Of a DNA stretch of 5,567 bases, positions 1-5,134 are shown piece by piece. Under the pieces are notes generated by a model. That model searched no databases. It was not told where the DNA came from and worked only from the letters and a program-made list of their open reading frames with translations. A program made the translations under genes and the position numbers. Every line of letters begins with the position of its first letter. The stretch's first letter is position 1. The DNA lies in contig JAKBCP010000065.1 of assembly GCA_021807645.1 (NCBI GenBank), forward strand, positions 1-5,567, in the 5' to 3' direction. This DNA comes from a bacterium. Lineage in GTDB: Bacteria; Vulcanimicrobiota; Vulcanimicrobiia; Vulcanimicrobiales; Vulcanimicrobiaceae.

Positions 1-347
1 AGGCTTTGCTTCTCGATCAGCGGCGAGTCGCAGGCATAGGGAATATCTATGCATGCGAGTCGCTTTGGCTCGCCGGAATTCGGCCGAGTCGCCCCGCAGG
101 GTCGCTGCGGGGGCCTGCGCGCGAGCGCTTGCGCCGCTCCATCATCGATGTGCTCGAACGGGCGATCGAGATGCGCGGAACGACCGTCGACGATTATGTC
201 GACGCCGAGGGTCTCAAAGGCGGCTTTCAAAACGCCCTTGCGGTCTACGGACGACTCGGGGAAGGTTGCCTGCGTTGCGGGTCGCCGATCCGGAGATCGG
301 TAATCGCGGGTCGAGGCACCTGGTGGTGCAGGCAATGTCAGCGGTGA
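1..347 (+). CDS. mutM: formamidopyrimidine-DNA glycosylase, C-terminal part (partial)
   Basis: This is the C-terminal ~115 residues of Fpg/MutM, the base-excision-repair glycosylase/AP lyase that removes 8-oxoguanine and formamidopyrimidines from DNA. The frame is open from the window edge, so the catalytic N-terminus (Pro2, Glu3) is outside and cannot be checked. What is visible starts with the helix-two-turn-helix core, LLDQRRVAGIGNIYACESLW, whose GIGNIYA Asn contacts DNA. Next comes the Fpg-type stretch RGTTVDDYVDAEGLKGGFQ, then VYGR. The protein ends in a C-terminal zinc finger C-x2-C-x16-C-x2-C (CLRC...CRQC) carrying the DNA-binding GRGTWW loop. The GTT...DY and GxFQ motifs favour Fpg over endonuclease VIII. 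The gene ends about 36 bp before the S1 start and is probably co-transcribed with it. The position next to coaE recalls the polA-mutM-coaE cluster of other bacteria, which supports the call. I am confident in the family. Confidence 0.95.
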   Translation, partial: ALLLDQRRVAGIGNIYACESLWLAGIRPSRPAGSLRGPARERLRRSIIDVLERAIEMRGTTVDDYVDAEGLKGGFQNALAVYGRLGEGCLRCGSPIRRSVIAGRGTWWCRQCQR

Positions 348-370
348 TCTTCGCGAAAATAAAAAATTAA

Positions 371-378
371 AGGCAGGA
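371..378 (+). promoter_or_regulatory. Shine-Dalgarno sequence that places the S1 start at an ATC codon
   Basis: AGGCAGGA is a purine-rich ribosome binding site. Its end lies 5 nt before ATC at 384 and 8 nt before ATC at 387. No ATG, GTG or TTG exists in any frame between the in-frame stop at 360-362 and the ATG at 504. This site is therefore the best pointer to where translation of the S1 gene begins. The ATG at 504 has only a weak purine stretch (CGAAGG, about 483-488) some 15 nt upstream, which is too far for good spacing. Confidence 0.6.
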
Positions 379-386
379 CAACAATC

Positions 387-1568
387 ATCTCTACCACCGA
401 ACTCGCCCATCCGCAGGGCGAAGAAGAAGATCAGCTCGCGCTCGAGCAGCGTCTTTACGAAGAATCGCTGCGCGTTCTCGACGAAGGCCAAGTTCTCAAC
501 GGCATGATCGTGCAGAAAGACAAAGACGAGTTTCTCGTCGATGTCGGCGGCAAATCGGAAGGCGTATTGCCGTTCCGCGAGTTGTCGCTCGCGATCGACC
601 CGAAGAGCCTCAAAGTTGGGGACTCGCTCGAAGTGATGATCCATCGCATCGACGAGCTCGACGGAACCCTCTTCCTCTCCGAACGTCGCGCGCGCGCGCT
701 CAAGACGTGGGAGAAAGTCATCGAATCGCACGAACGCGATGAAGTCATCGAAGCGACGGTCACGCAGGTCGTGAAGGGCGGCGTTCTCGTCGATCTCGGC
801 ATGCGCGGATTCGTTCCGGCATCGCAGATTCGCCGCCAACCGGTCGGCAATCTCGAGGAAACGATCGGCCAGCAACTGCGGCTGAAAGTCATCGATCTCG
901 ACCACAAGCGCCATCGCGTCGTTCTTTCGCAGCGTCTCGTCCTCGAAGAAGAGATGCAGGCGAAGAAACAAGAGCTGCTCGGCATGCTCGAAGTCGGTCA
1001 GATTCGTGAAGGCGTCGTCGTACGGCTCGCAGATTTCGGCGCATTCGTCGATCTCGGCGGCATCGACGGGCTGATCCACAACAGCGAGCTCTCGTACGCT
1101 CGCATCAAGCATCCTTCCGAAGTCGTGAAGATCGGCGATGTCGTCAGCGTCGAGATAATGAAGTTCGATCAGGACGCCAAGAAGGTGAGTCTCTCGCTCA
1201 AGCACGCGCTGCCCGATCCCTGGGATCAGCACGCGGACAAGATCTACGAGACCAATCAACTCACCGCACAGATCGTCAAAGTGACGCCGAATTATCTCCT
1301 CGTCGAGATCGTTCCCGGAATTCTGGCGATGGTGCCCAAAGGCGAGTTCGACGGTGCCGCAAACTACGCGCAGGGCCAGGATGTCAGCGTCACGCTGCTC
1401 ACGGTGAACCACGCGACGCGCCGCATCACGGCCTCGATCCAACACGTCGCCGACGTTCCGTTGGAAGAGATCGAAGCGATCGCTATCGACGAAGATGTCG
1501 ACGGCGTTCTCCCGATCGCCGAGGCGGCGGCTCCCGAAGCCGAGAGCGTCGAGAGCGAAACGCCGTAA
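387..1568 (+). CDS. rpsA: 30S ribosomal protein S1 homologue, four S1 domains, probable ATC start
   Basis: This is an S1-type RNA-binding protein, which helps the 30S subunit capture and unfold mRNA. Read from ATC 387 it has 393 residues, normal for the four-domain S1 of non-proteobacteria. Four OB-fold S1 domains lie at about residues 34-103 (GQVLNGMIV...), 119-184 ([16 protein letters not shown]), 204-273 ([20 protein letters not shown], the most canonical) and 290-354 (the most diverged). An acidic tail follows ([10 protein letters not shown]). Linkers such as [12 protein letters not shown] are typical of S1. The start is chosen because the first S1 beta strand (GQVLNGMIV) and an acidic N-terminal leader ([21 protein letters not shown]) lie upstream of the first ATG (504), and an SD stands 8 nt before ATC 387. 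ATC 384 is an equal alternative. If ATG 504 were used, the protein would have 354 residues and a broken first domain. The family is certain; the start codon is inferred. Confidence 0.93.
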   Translation: MSTTELAHPQGEEEDQLALEQRLYEESLRVLDEGQVLNGMIVQKDKDEFLVDVGGKSEGVLPFRELSLAIDPKSLKVGDSLEVMIHRIDELDGTLFLSERRARALKTWEKVIESHERDEVIEATVTQVVKGGVLVDLGMRGFVPASQIRRQPVGNLEETIGQQLRLKVIDLDHKRHRVVLSQRLVLEEEMQAKKQELLGMLEVGQIREGVVVRLADFGAFVDLGGIDGLIHNSELSYARIKHPSEVVKIGDVVSVEIMKFDQDAKKVSLSLKHALPDPWDQHADKIYETNQLTAQIVKVTPNYLLVEIVPGILAMVPKGEFDGAANYAQGQDVSVTLLTVNHATRRITASIQHVADVPLEEIEAIAIDEDVDGVLPIAEAAAPEAESVESETP

Positions 1569-1589
1569 CGGACGGCTCGCGCCGGCGGT

Positions 1590-1625
1590 AAAAAACGAGG
1601 GGAACGCGGGAACGCGTTCCCCTCG
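1590..1625 (-). terminator. intrinsic terminator for leftward transcription (perfect hairpin plus U-tract)
   Basis: CGAGGGGAACGCG (1596-1608) and CGCGTTCCCCTCG (1613-1625) form a perfect 13-bp stem closed by a GGAA loop. An unbroken run of A lies at 1590-1595 on the + strand, so on the - strand the hairpin is followed at once by U6: the layout of a Rho-independent terminator for leftward RNA. On the + strand no T-run follows, so it should not terminate S1 transcription efficiently. It may instead protect the S1 mRNA 3' end or fold in the coaE leader, ending 17 nt before the coaE ATG. The structure is seen directly; its direction of action is inferred. Confidence 0.7.
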
Positions 1626-1642
1626 CTGCGTATGAAGTGCCC

Positions 1643-2233
1643 ATGCGCATAGGGTTGACCGGGGGAATCGGTAGCGGCAAGAGCGAGGTGGCTGCGGAGT
1701 TGGAGCGATGCGGTGCCTTCGTCATCGATACCGATGTGGTCGCGCGCGAAGCGGTCGCGCCGGGGAGTACGGCGTTAGCCGCAATCGCCCAAAACTGGCC
1801 CGGTACCGTCGTCGACGGCGTGCTCGATCGCACGGCGCTCGCCGAGGCGGTCTTCGAAAACGATGCCGAGCGGCTCAAACTCAACGCCATCCTGCACCCC
1901 GAGATCCGACGGATCGCCTTCGCGCGCGAGAGCAAAGCCGCACCCGGACAGCCGATCGTGCACGTCGTACCGCTGCTCTTCGAGAGCGACTACGCAAAAC
2001 TCGTCGATCGCACGGTTCTGGTTATCGCTCCACCGGAGCGCAGAATCGAACGGGTGATGGCGCGTGACGGCGCAGAGCGCGACGCGGTGCGCGCGCGCAT
2101 GCGGGCGCAGATCGATCCCGAACGCGCGAGGATGCTCGCCGACGAAATTATCGAGAACGACGGGGATATCGAGCGCTTGCGGGATCGCAGTCGCGATCTC
2201 TACCGACGGCTTGTAACGGCGCCGAACGGCTGA
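1643..2233 (+). CDS. coaE: dephospho-CoA kinase
   Basis: CoaE catalyses the last step of coenzyme A synthesis, ATP-dependent phosphorylation of the ribose 3'-OH of dephospho-CoA, in the cytoplasm. Read from ATG 1643 the protein has 196 residues, the usual size. It begins MRIGLTGGIGSGKS, with the Walker A P-loop at residues 7-14. Then come FVIDTD (Asp31, matching the catalytic Asp of the vidaD motif), VLDRTALAEAVF, the LHPEIRR motif (85-90), PLLFE (110-114), the lid-region arginines around ERVMARDG (136-143), RMRAQ, and the C-terminal ADEIIENDGD. All landmarks are intact. A GTG at 1637 would add two residues; ATG 1643 is preferred because family members start MxxGLTGG. The SD is weak (GAAG, 5 nt before the ATG). 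The start follows a strong hairpin by 17 bp. The last 86 bp overlap the 3' end of a gene on the opposite strand. Confidence 0.96.
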   Translation: MRIGLTGGIGSGKSEVAAELERCGAFVIDTDVVAREAVAPGSTALAAIAQNWPGTVVDGVLDRTALAEAVFENDAERLKLNAILHPEIRRIAFARESKAAPGQPIVHVVPLLFESDYAKLVDRTVLVIAPPERRIERVMARDGAERDAVRARMRAQIDPERARMLADEIIENDGDIERLRDRSRDLYRRLVTAPNG

Positions 2234-2876
2234 CGTCGAAGCCGCGTACGCCGCGTAGCGCGGTCACCTGCCCGCGAACGACGATGCAACGGCCGGCGGC
2301 GATGCCGCGCACGATCCGCGAGAGCCGTAACGTATATCCGCCCGCGCTGATGGAATCGCGGTCGGTCTCGAGCCGCCCGGCGATCGTTGCGACGCTGCCG
2401 ATGGGAAGGCGCGCGACGGAATTCGGCTCCAAGGGTGCGATGAAGCGGAGCATCCGCGTCGCCTGCAAATGCGTGTCGATTCCGGCGAATGTTGCGATGA
2501 CGCGATAGCGCCCTTGCGCCGGGCTCTCACCGCGAGCGTCGAGCGCGTTCCACACGTAGGTTACGAAGACCGAAGCGCCCGGAGGGATATTGCGCGCGTG
2601 GGACTTTCCCGGTGTTGCAGAGCCCGTCGTCGAAACCGCAGCTGAATGCCAGATCTCTTTCCTGCCGCGGTAGATCGCAAGCGCGTATTCGTTCGGCGTT
2701 GCGAATGCGACATCGCGCCGACGATCGCTCGGATTGTCGACGATGAGTTGGATCCCGACCGGATCGAGCAGATCGAAACTGGTGCGTGCAAAACGAAGCG
2801 AGAGCGCGAGCGGCGGCTGGGGTGCCGCTGCAAGGACTGCGAACAGCGCGATGGGGGCGAGAAGTCTGCGAATCAC
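2148..2876 (-). CDS. secreted protein with BsuPI-like domain and C-terminal beta domain
   Basis: This is a 242-residue protein of unknown role. It starts at GTG 2876, giving a clear signal peptide (MIRRLLAPIALFAVLAAAP) with likely cleavage near residues 18-25. Residues ~25-132 resemble the BsuPI fold (intracellular proteinase inhibitor family): SLRFARTSFDLLDPVGIQLIVDNPS, an EIWHS segment, PPGASVFVTYVWNALDARG, and GRYRVIATFAG. These match the NPS / GxEVWxxS / WxxxDxxG / PGxYxVxA pattern of that domain. Residues ~155-218 look like a small beta-barrel (GSVATIAGRLE, GGYTLRLS, GRCIVVRGQVTALRG), possibly OB-like, which is weaker inference. The start overlaps the upstream amidohydrolase stop by 4 bp (GTGA), so translation is probably coupled. 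Residues ~215-242 (Arg/Asp-rich) lie opposite coaE and look unlike the rest, perhaps a read-through tail. It may bind an envelope protein; protease inhibition is not shown. Confidence 0.75.
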   Translation of the reverse strand: MIRRLLAPIALFAVLAAAPQPPLALSLRFARTSFDLLDPVGIQLIVDNPSDRRRDVAFATPNEYALAIYRGRKEIWHSAAVSTTGSATPGKSHARNIPPGASVFVTYVWNALDARGESPAQGRYRVIATFAGIDTHLQATRMLRFIAPLEPNSVARLPIGSVATIAGRLETDRDSISAGGYTLRLSRIVRGIAAGRCIVVRGQVTALRGVRGFDVSRSAPLQAVGRDRDCDPASARYPRRSR

Positions 2877-4231
2877 CGTTTCTCCAGAATGCGCCCCGGA
2901 TAGGCGATCTCCCCCGTCGGGACGCCGTGAACCGCGGTACCGTTGACGAAGACCGCGCGAATTCCGATCGGTGCTCGAACCGGAGAATCGTAGGTGGCGG
3001 TATCGGCGATCGTCTTTTCGTCGAAAAGGACAAGATCGGCGAATGCGCCTTCGCGAATTTCCCCTCGGTCGCGAAGGCCGAAAATGCGCGCCGGCAAGGC
3101 GCTGCAACGACGGACCGCCTCTTCAAGCGAAAGCGTCTGTCGCACGCGGACGAAGCGCGAGAAAAGGCGGGGAAAGCTTCCGAATGCGCGCGGATGCGGC
3201 AAGCGAAAAGGATCGCCGTCGAAGCTCGAGCTCGCATCGGCGGTGCCGACGCACGTGAAGTCCGCCGAGAGCAGCGTTGCGACATCCTCTTCGTTGAGGC
3301 AACGGTGTAATAGCGGCGCCTCGGCGCCGAGCTCGTCGAATAAGGCGAGCGCCGCGCGTTCGCAGGAGATGTGCCGGCGCGCTGCGATCGCTTCGATACT
3401 CGCGCCTAAGTCGGCGAGGTCGCGTTCGTCGCGAACGCCGCGCAGCCAAATACTCGCCCAGCGTTCACCGTAATGAAGGCGTGCAGAGAGCATCGCCGCC
3501 AACGCCGTTTCATCGTTTCGATCCGAGGCGCCGAACGCCGGCGAGAACAGCTCGCCGAGCGGCGCCTCGTCGGCGATATAGGGGAAGAGATCGCAACTCA
3601 CCGGCAAGCCGCGCGCCCGCTGTGCATCGATCCGCTCGAGCGCGACGTGAACGAGCGCGCGATCCGCACCGTACGCGTACGAAAAATGCGAGATATGCAA
3701 CGGCATCTCGCATCGCCGGGCGAGTGCGAGCGCCTCGTCGAGCGCCGCGAGCAACGCGCGCTCGCGATCGCGCAGGTGCACGACGAGCGGGATCCCCGCA
3801 CCCTTCGCCACGCGGAGCGCTTCCTCCGAGGGCACCGCATCGTCGAAGCGTACGCCGAGCCCGCATGCGCCGCGCTCGATCTCCTCGCGCCGCCCCGATC
3901 CGACGAGTGCGAGATTCAGCCGTAGCGAACCACGCAGTTCGCTCGCTTGCTCGACGGAAAGGCCGTTATTGCAGGCGCCATCGATCGCCGTCGTAATTCC
4001 CTGGGCCAGCGATCCGGCGGAACTTCGCGGCTCGAACCATCGTTGCTTTGAACGTGCGTGCACGTCGATGAAACCCGGTGCGAGAACCAGCGCCCGTGCG
4101 TCGATCCGTTGTCGCGCTTCGAGACCCGAGCAGTCGCCGATCCTCGCGATCCGCTCTCCGATGAGGGCGAGATCGGTGGAAAAGCGCCTCCCCCCACTCC
4201 CATCCACAATGCTCGCCTTCTCGAAAATCAC
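2873..4231 (-). CDS. N-acyl-D-amino-acid deacylase-like amidohydrolase with altered metal motif
   Basis: This is a member of the D-aminoacylase branch of the amidohydrolase superfamily, whose characterised members hydrolyse N-acyl-D-amino acids. Read from GTG 4231 it has 452 residues, against roughly 480-530 for typical members. It shows the N-terminal beta domain (IFEKASIVDGSG), LAPGFIDVH (50-58), QGITTAIDGACNNG (77-90), VVHLRDRE (151-158), HISHFS (179-184), DLFPYIADEAPLG, VGTADAS (328-334), the family signature HPRAFGSFPRLFSRFV (346-361), LSLEEAVRR, and the C-terminal RGEIREGAFADLVLFD. Likely metal ligands Cys87, His152, His182 and Asp332 are present. The normal HxH motif, however, reads H58-A-R60, and the usual D two residues on is Lys62. 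The Cys87-to-His152 interval is also about 60 residues shorter than in the Alcaligenes enzyme. TTG 4240 is an alternative start; no SD is clear. It is translationally coupled to the BsuPI-like gene. The substrate is unknown; activity may be altered or lost. Confidence 0.88.
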   Translation of the reverse strand: MIFEKASIVDGSGGRRFSTDLALIGERIARIGDCSGLEARQRIDARALVLAPGFIDVHARSKQRWFEPRSSAGSLAQGITTAIDGACNNGLSVEQASELRGSLRLNLALVGSGRREEIERGACGLGVRFDDAVPSEEALRVAKGAGIPLVVHLRDRERALLAALDEALALARRCEMPLHISHFSYAYGADRALVHVALERIDAQRARGLPVSCDLFPYIADEAPLGELFSPAFGASDRNDETALAAMLSARLHYGERWASIWLRGVRDERDLADLGASIEAIAARRHISCERAALALFDELGAEAPLLHRCLNEEDVATLLSADFTCVGTADASSSFDGDPFRLPHPRAFGSFPRLFSRFVRVRQTLSLEEAVRRCSALPARIFGLRDRGEIREGAFADLVLFDEKTIADTATYDSPVRAPIGIRAVFVNGTAVHGVPTGEIAYPGRILEKR

Positions 4232-4257
4232 TTTGAGCAATTTTGAGGGCTTTCTGA

Positions 4258-4287
4258 ATGACGAAAGAGGCGACATGGGATTAGCAT
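4258..4287 (+). promoter_or_regulatory. possible sigma70-type promoter for the KGG gene
   Basis: ATGACG (4258-4263) and TAGCAT (4282-4287), 18 bp apart, are a partial match to -35/-10 consensus (4 of 6 in each). They lie in the 94-bp gap between the divergent amidohydrolase and KGG genes. Transcription from here would start near 4294 and give a ~32-nt leader containing the AAGGAG ribosome binding site (4311-4316). Such short matches arise by chance, and the gene may use an alternative sigma factor, so this is tentative. Confidence 0.25.
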
Positions 4288-4325
4288 CGACGGAGACCAA
4301 CATTCGAGTAAAGGAGACCGGCATC

Positions 4326-4586
4326 ATGGCGGAGTTGGATAGGCCGCGCGAGGATTCCGGCGGTATGAGCGTACGCGAAGCGGGTCGCCGAGGCGGCGAG
4401 CGCGTGAAGGCAAAATACGGCCCGGAGTTCTACGAGGCAATCGGCCGCAAAGGCGGCCAATCGACGAAGAAGAAATACGGCGCGGCGTTCTACGAAAGTA
4501 TCGGCCAGAAGGGCGGCCAGACGCCGAAGGCGCGCCGCGATGCGATTGAAACCACTACTGTAGCGCGCGAGAGTAAGCCCGAGTAG
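4326..4586 (+). CDS. KGG-repeat stress protein (group 1 LEA-like)
   Basis: This is an 86-residue, highly charged, Gly/Lys-rich protein with no signal peptide or membrane segment, probably cytoplasmic and partly disordered. It contains 20-residue repeats: GRRGGERVKAKYGPEFYEAI (20-39), GRKGGQSTKKKYGAAFYESI (40-59) and a half repeat GQKGGQTPKARRD (60-72). The GRKGG core and the K-Y-G-x-x-F-Y spacing match the KGG (stress-induced acidophilic repeat) family and recall the 20-mer of plant group 1 LEA proteins and Bacillus GsiB. Family members accumulate under general stress or desiccation; a protective role here is inferred. ATG 4326 is chosen because AAGGAG stands 9 nt upstream and MAE is a usual beginning. 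An in-frame ATG at 4275 would add 17 residues but has only AGAGG at 4-nt spacing. It is transcribed divergently from the amidohydrolase and converges with the lipoprotein gene 13 bp downstream. Confidence 0.88.
   Translation: MAELDRPREDSGGMSVREAGRRGGERVKAKYGPEFYEAIGRKGGQSTKKKYGAAFYESIGQKGGQTPKARRDAIETTTVARESKPE
4383..4535 (+). repeat. 60-bp tandem coding repeat (KGG units)
   Basis: Two complete units (4383-4442, 4443-4502) and a partial third (4503-4535) encode the KGG repeats. Units 1 and 2 differ mostly by substitutions and keep the AAATACGG and GTTCTACGA blocks. The second GRKGG codon run makes a perfect 6-bp inverted repeat, GGCCGC-AAAG-GCGGCC (4443-4458), which looks like a by-product of coding. 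Confidence 0.75.
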
Positions 4587-4599
4587 GGCGCTCCGGCCA

Positions 4600-5124
4600 T
4601 TAACGAGTGCAGGCGCCGCGCGCGAGAAGCCGCCGCGCCTCGCGCTCGATGGCCCCTCGCGAAGCCTCGCCGTCGGCGATCAGCGTCATCAGCGCCCCCC
4701 GCTTGCTCGTCCAAGCGATATTCTCGTGCATAAATATCACCGGAGTGCATGGCGTTGCGGTGAGATCTTTGCTGATGAAATTCAACTGATAGCTCTGCTT
4801 CGGCCATTGCGAGAGAATCATTCGCGTTCCCGACGGAGTAACATATTCGATGCCGACACCGCGGTTCGCCGGGGTATCGGGGCCGCCGAGCCCGGGTAAC
4901 GCTGCGAAGGCAAGCGGATTCGGAACGGGGATAAAGGGGCGGAGATCGACGTTGCGTCGCAATTTTGCGAGCGACATGATCGTTCCGCGCTGATCGAGCA
5001 GCAAGGGTGGTCCGCTCGGGGTCGCATTCGGCGAAGGCGCATGCCGGCCGGAGCAGCCCGCAGCGGCAACGGCGAGTGCCAGGCCGAGCGAGAGGTGCAG
5101 CAGACGGCGCGAGATTGGGTTCAC
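4600..5124 (-). CDS. putative lipoprotein of unknown function downstream of lptC-like gene
   Basis: This is a 174-residue protein starting at GTG 5124, with SD GAAGG (5132-5136) 7 nt upstream. The N-terminus is a type II signal peptide: SRRLLHLSLGLALAVAAAGC with the lipobox cysteine at residue 24, so the mature protein should be membrane-anchored in the envelope. A Pro/Ser-rich linker (27-40) follows, then a segment rich in Pro and hydrophobics (LRPFIPVPNPLAFAALPGLGG). The C-terminal domain has VGIEYVTPSGTRMILSQWP, a Cys at 126 (ATPCTPVIF), NIAWTSKRGALMTLIAD and a final helix SRGAIEREARRLL. The order Y-x-x-x-x-G-x-x-M-x-L-x-Q followed by W-x-x-x-G-x-L and a terminal helix loosely recalls DUF4367-type beta proteins, which is weak inference. 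The gene lies 10 bp after the lptC-like stop, in an operon with it, suggesting an envelope role. No function can be assigned. Confidence 0.75.
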   Translation of the reverse strand: MNPISRRLLHLSLGLALAVAAAGCSGRHAPSPNATPSGPPLLLDQRGTIMSLAKLRRNVDLRPFIPVPNPLAFAALPGLGGPDTPANRGVGIEYVTPSGTRMILSQWPKQSYQLNFISKDLTATPCTPVIFMHENIAWTSKRGALMTLIADGEASRGAIEREARRLLARGACTR

Positions 5125-5134
5125 GCGCGCGCCT

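Noticed and set aside
455..985. Open frame of 176 codons on the minus strand inside the S1 gene
   Set aside because: Low-complexity Ser/Arg/Thr sequence antisense to a certain S1 gene; no ribosome binding site or motif supports it.
1853..1874. A-tract followed by GCCG/CGGC inside coaE, as a possible leftward terminator
   Set aside because: The 4-bp stem has a 2-nt loop, too tight to form; it is coding sequence for ENDAERLK.
2527..3285. Long open frame (252 codons) on the minus strand overlapping the BsuPI-like gene and the amidohydrolase
   Set aside because: Ser/Arg/Ala-rich with no recognisable motif; it lies in another frame of two genes with clear signal peptide or family motifs, as expected in GC-rich DNA.
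4034..4062. Frameshift explaining the lost histidine (another frame reads H-T-H here)
   Set aside because: That frame then loses all family similarity, while the annotated frame continues with WFEP...QGITT; it would need two compensating indels.
3969..4325. Upstream extension of the KGG frame on the plus strand
   Set aside because: It runs antisense through the N-terminus of the amidohydrolase; the composition is unlike the KGG protein, and a good SD marks ATG 4326.
4232..4327. N-terminal extension of the amidohydrolase to ATG at 4327
   Set aside because: The extra 32 residues do not resemble the family N-terminus and would overlap the KGG gene's leader and SD; GTG 4231 gives the usual start just before the IFEKASIVDGSG strand.
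4576..4588. GCCC-GAGTA-GGGC inverted repeat around the KGG stop codon
   Set aside because: Only 4 bp of stem and no T-run on either strand, so it is not a credible terminator.
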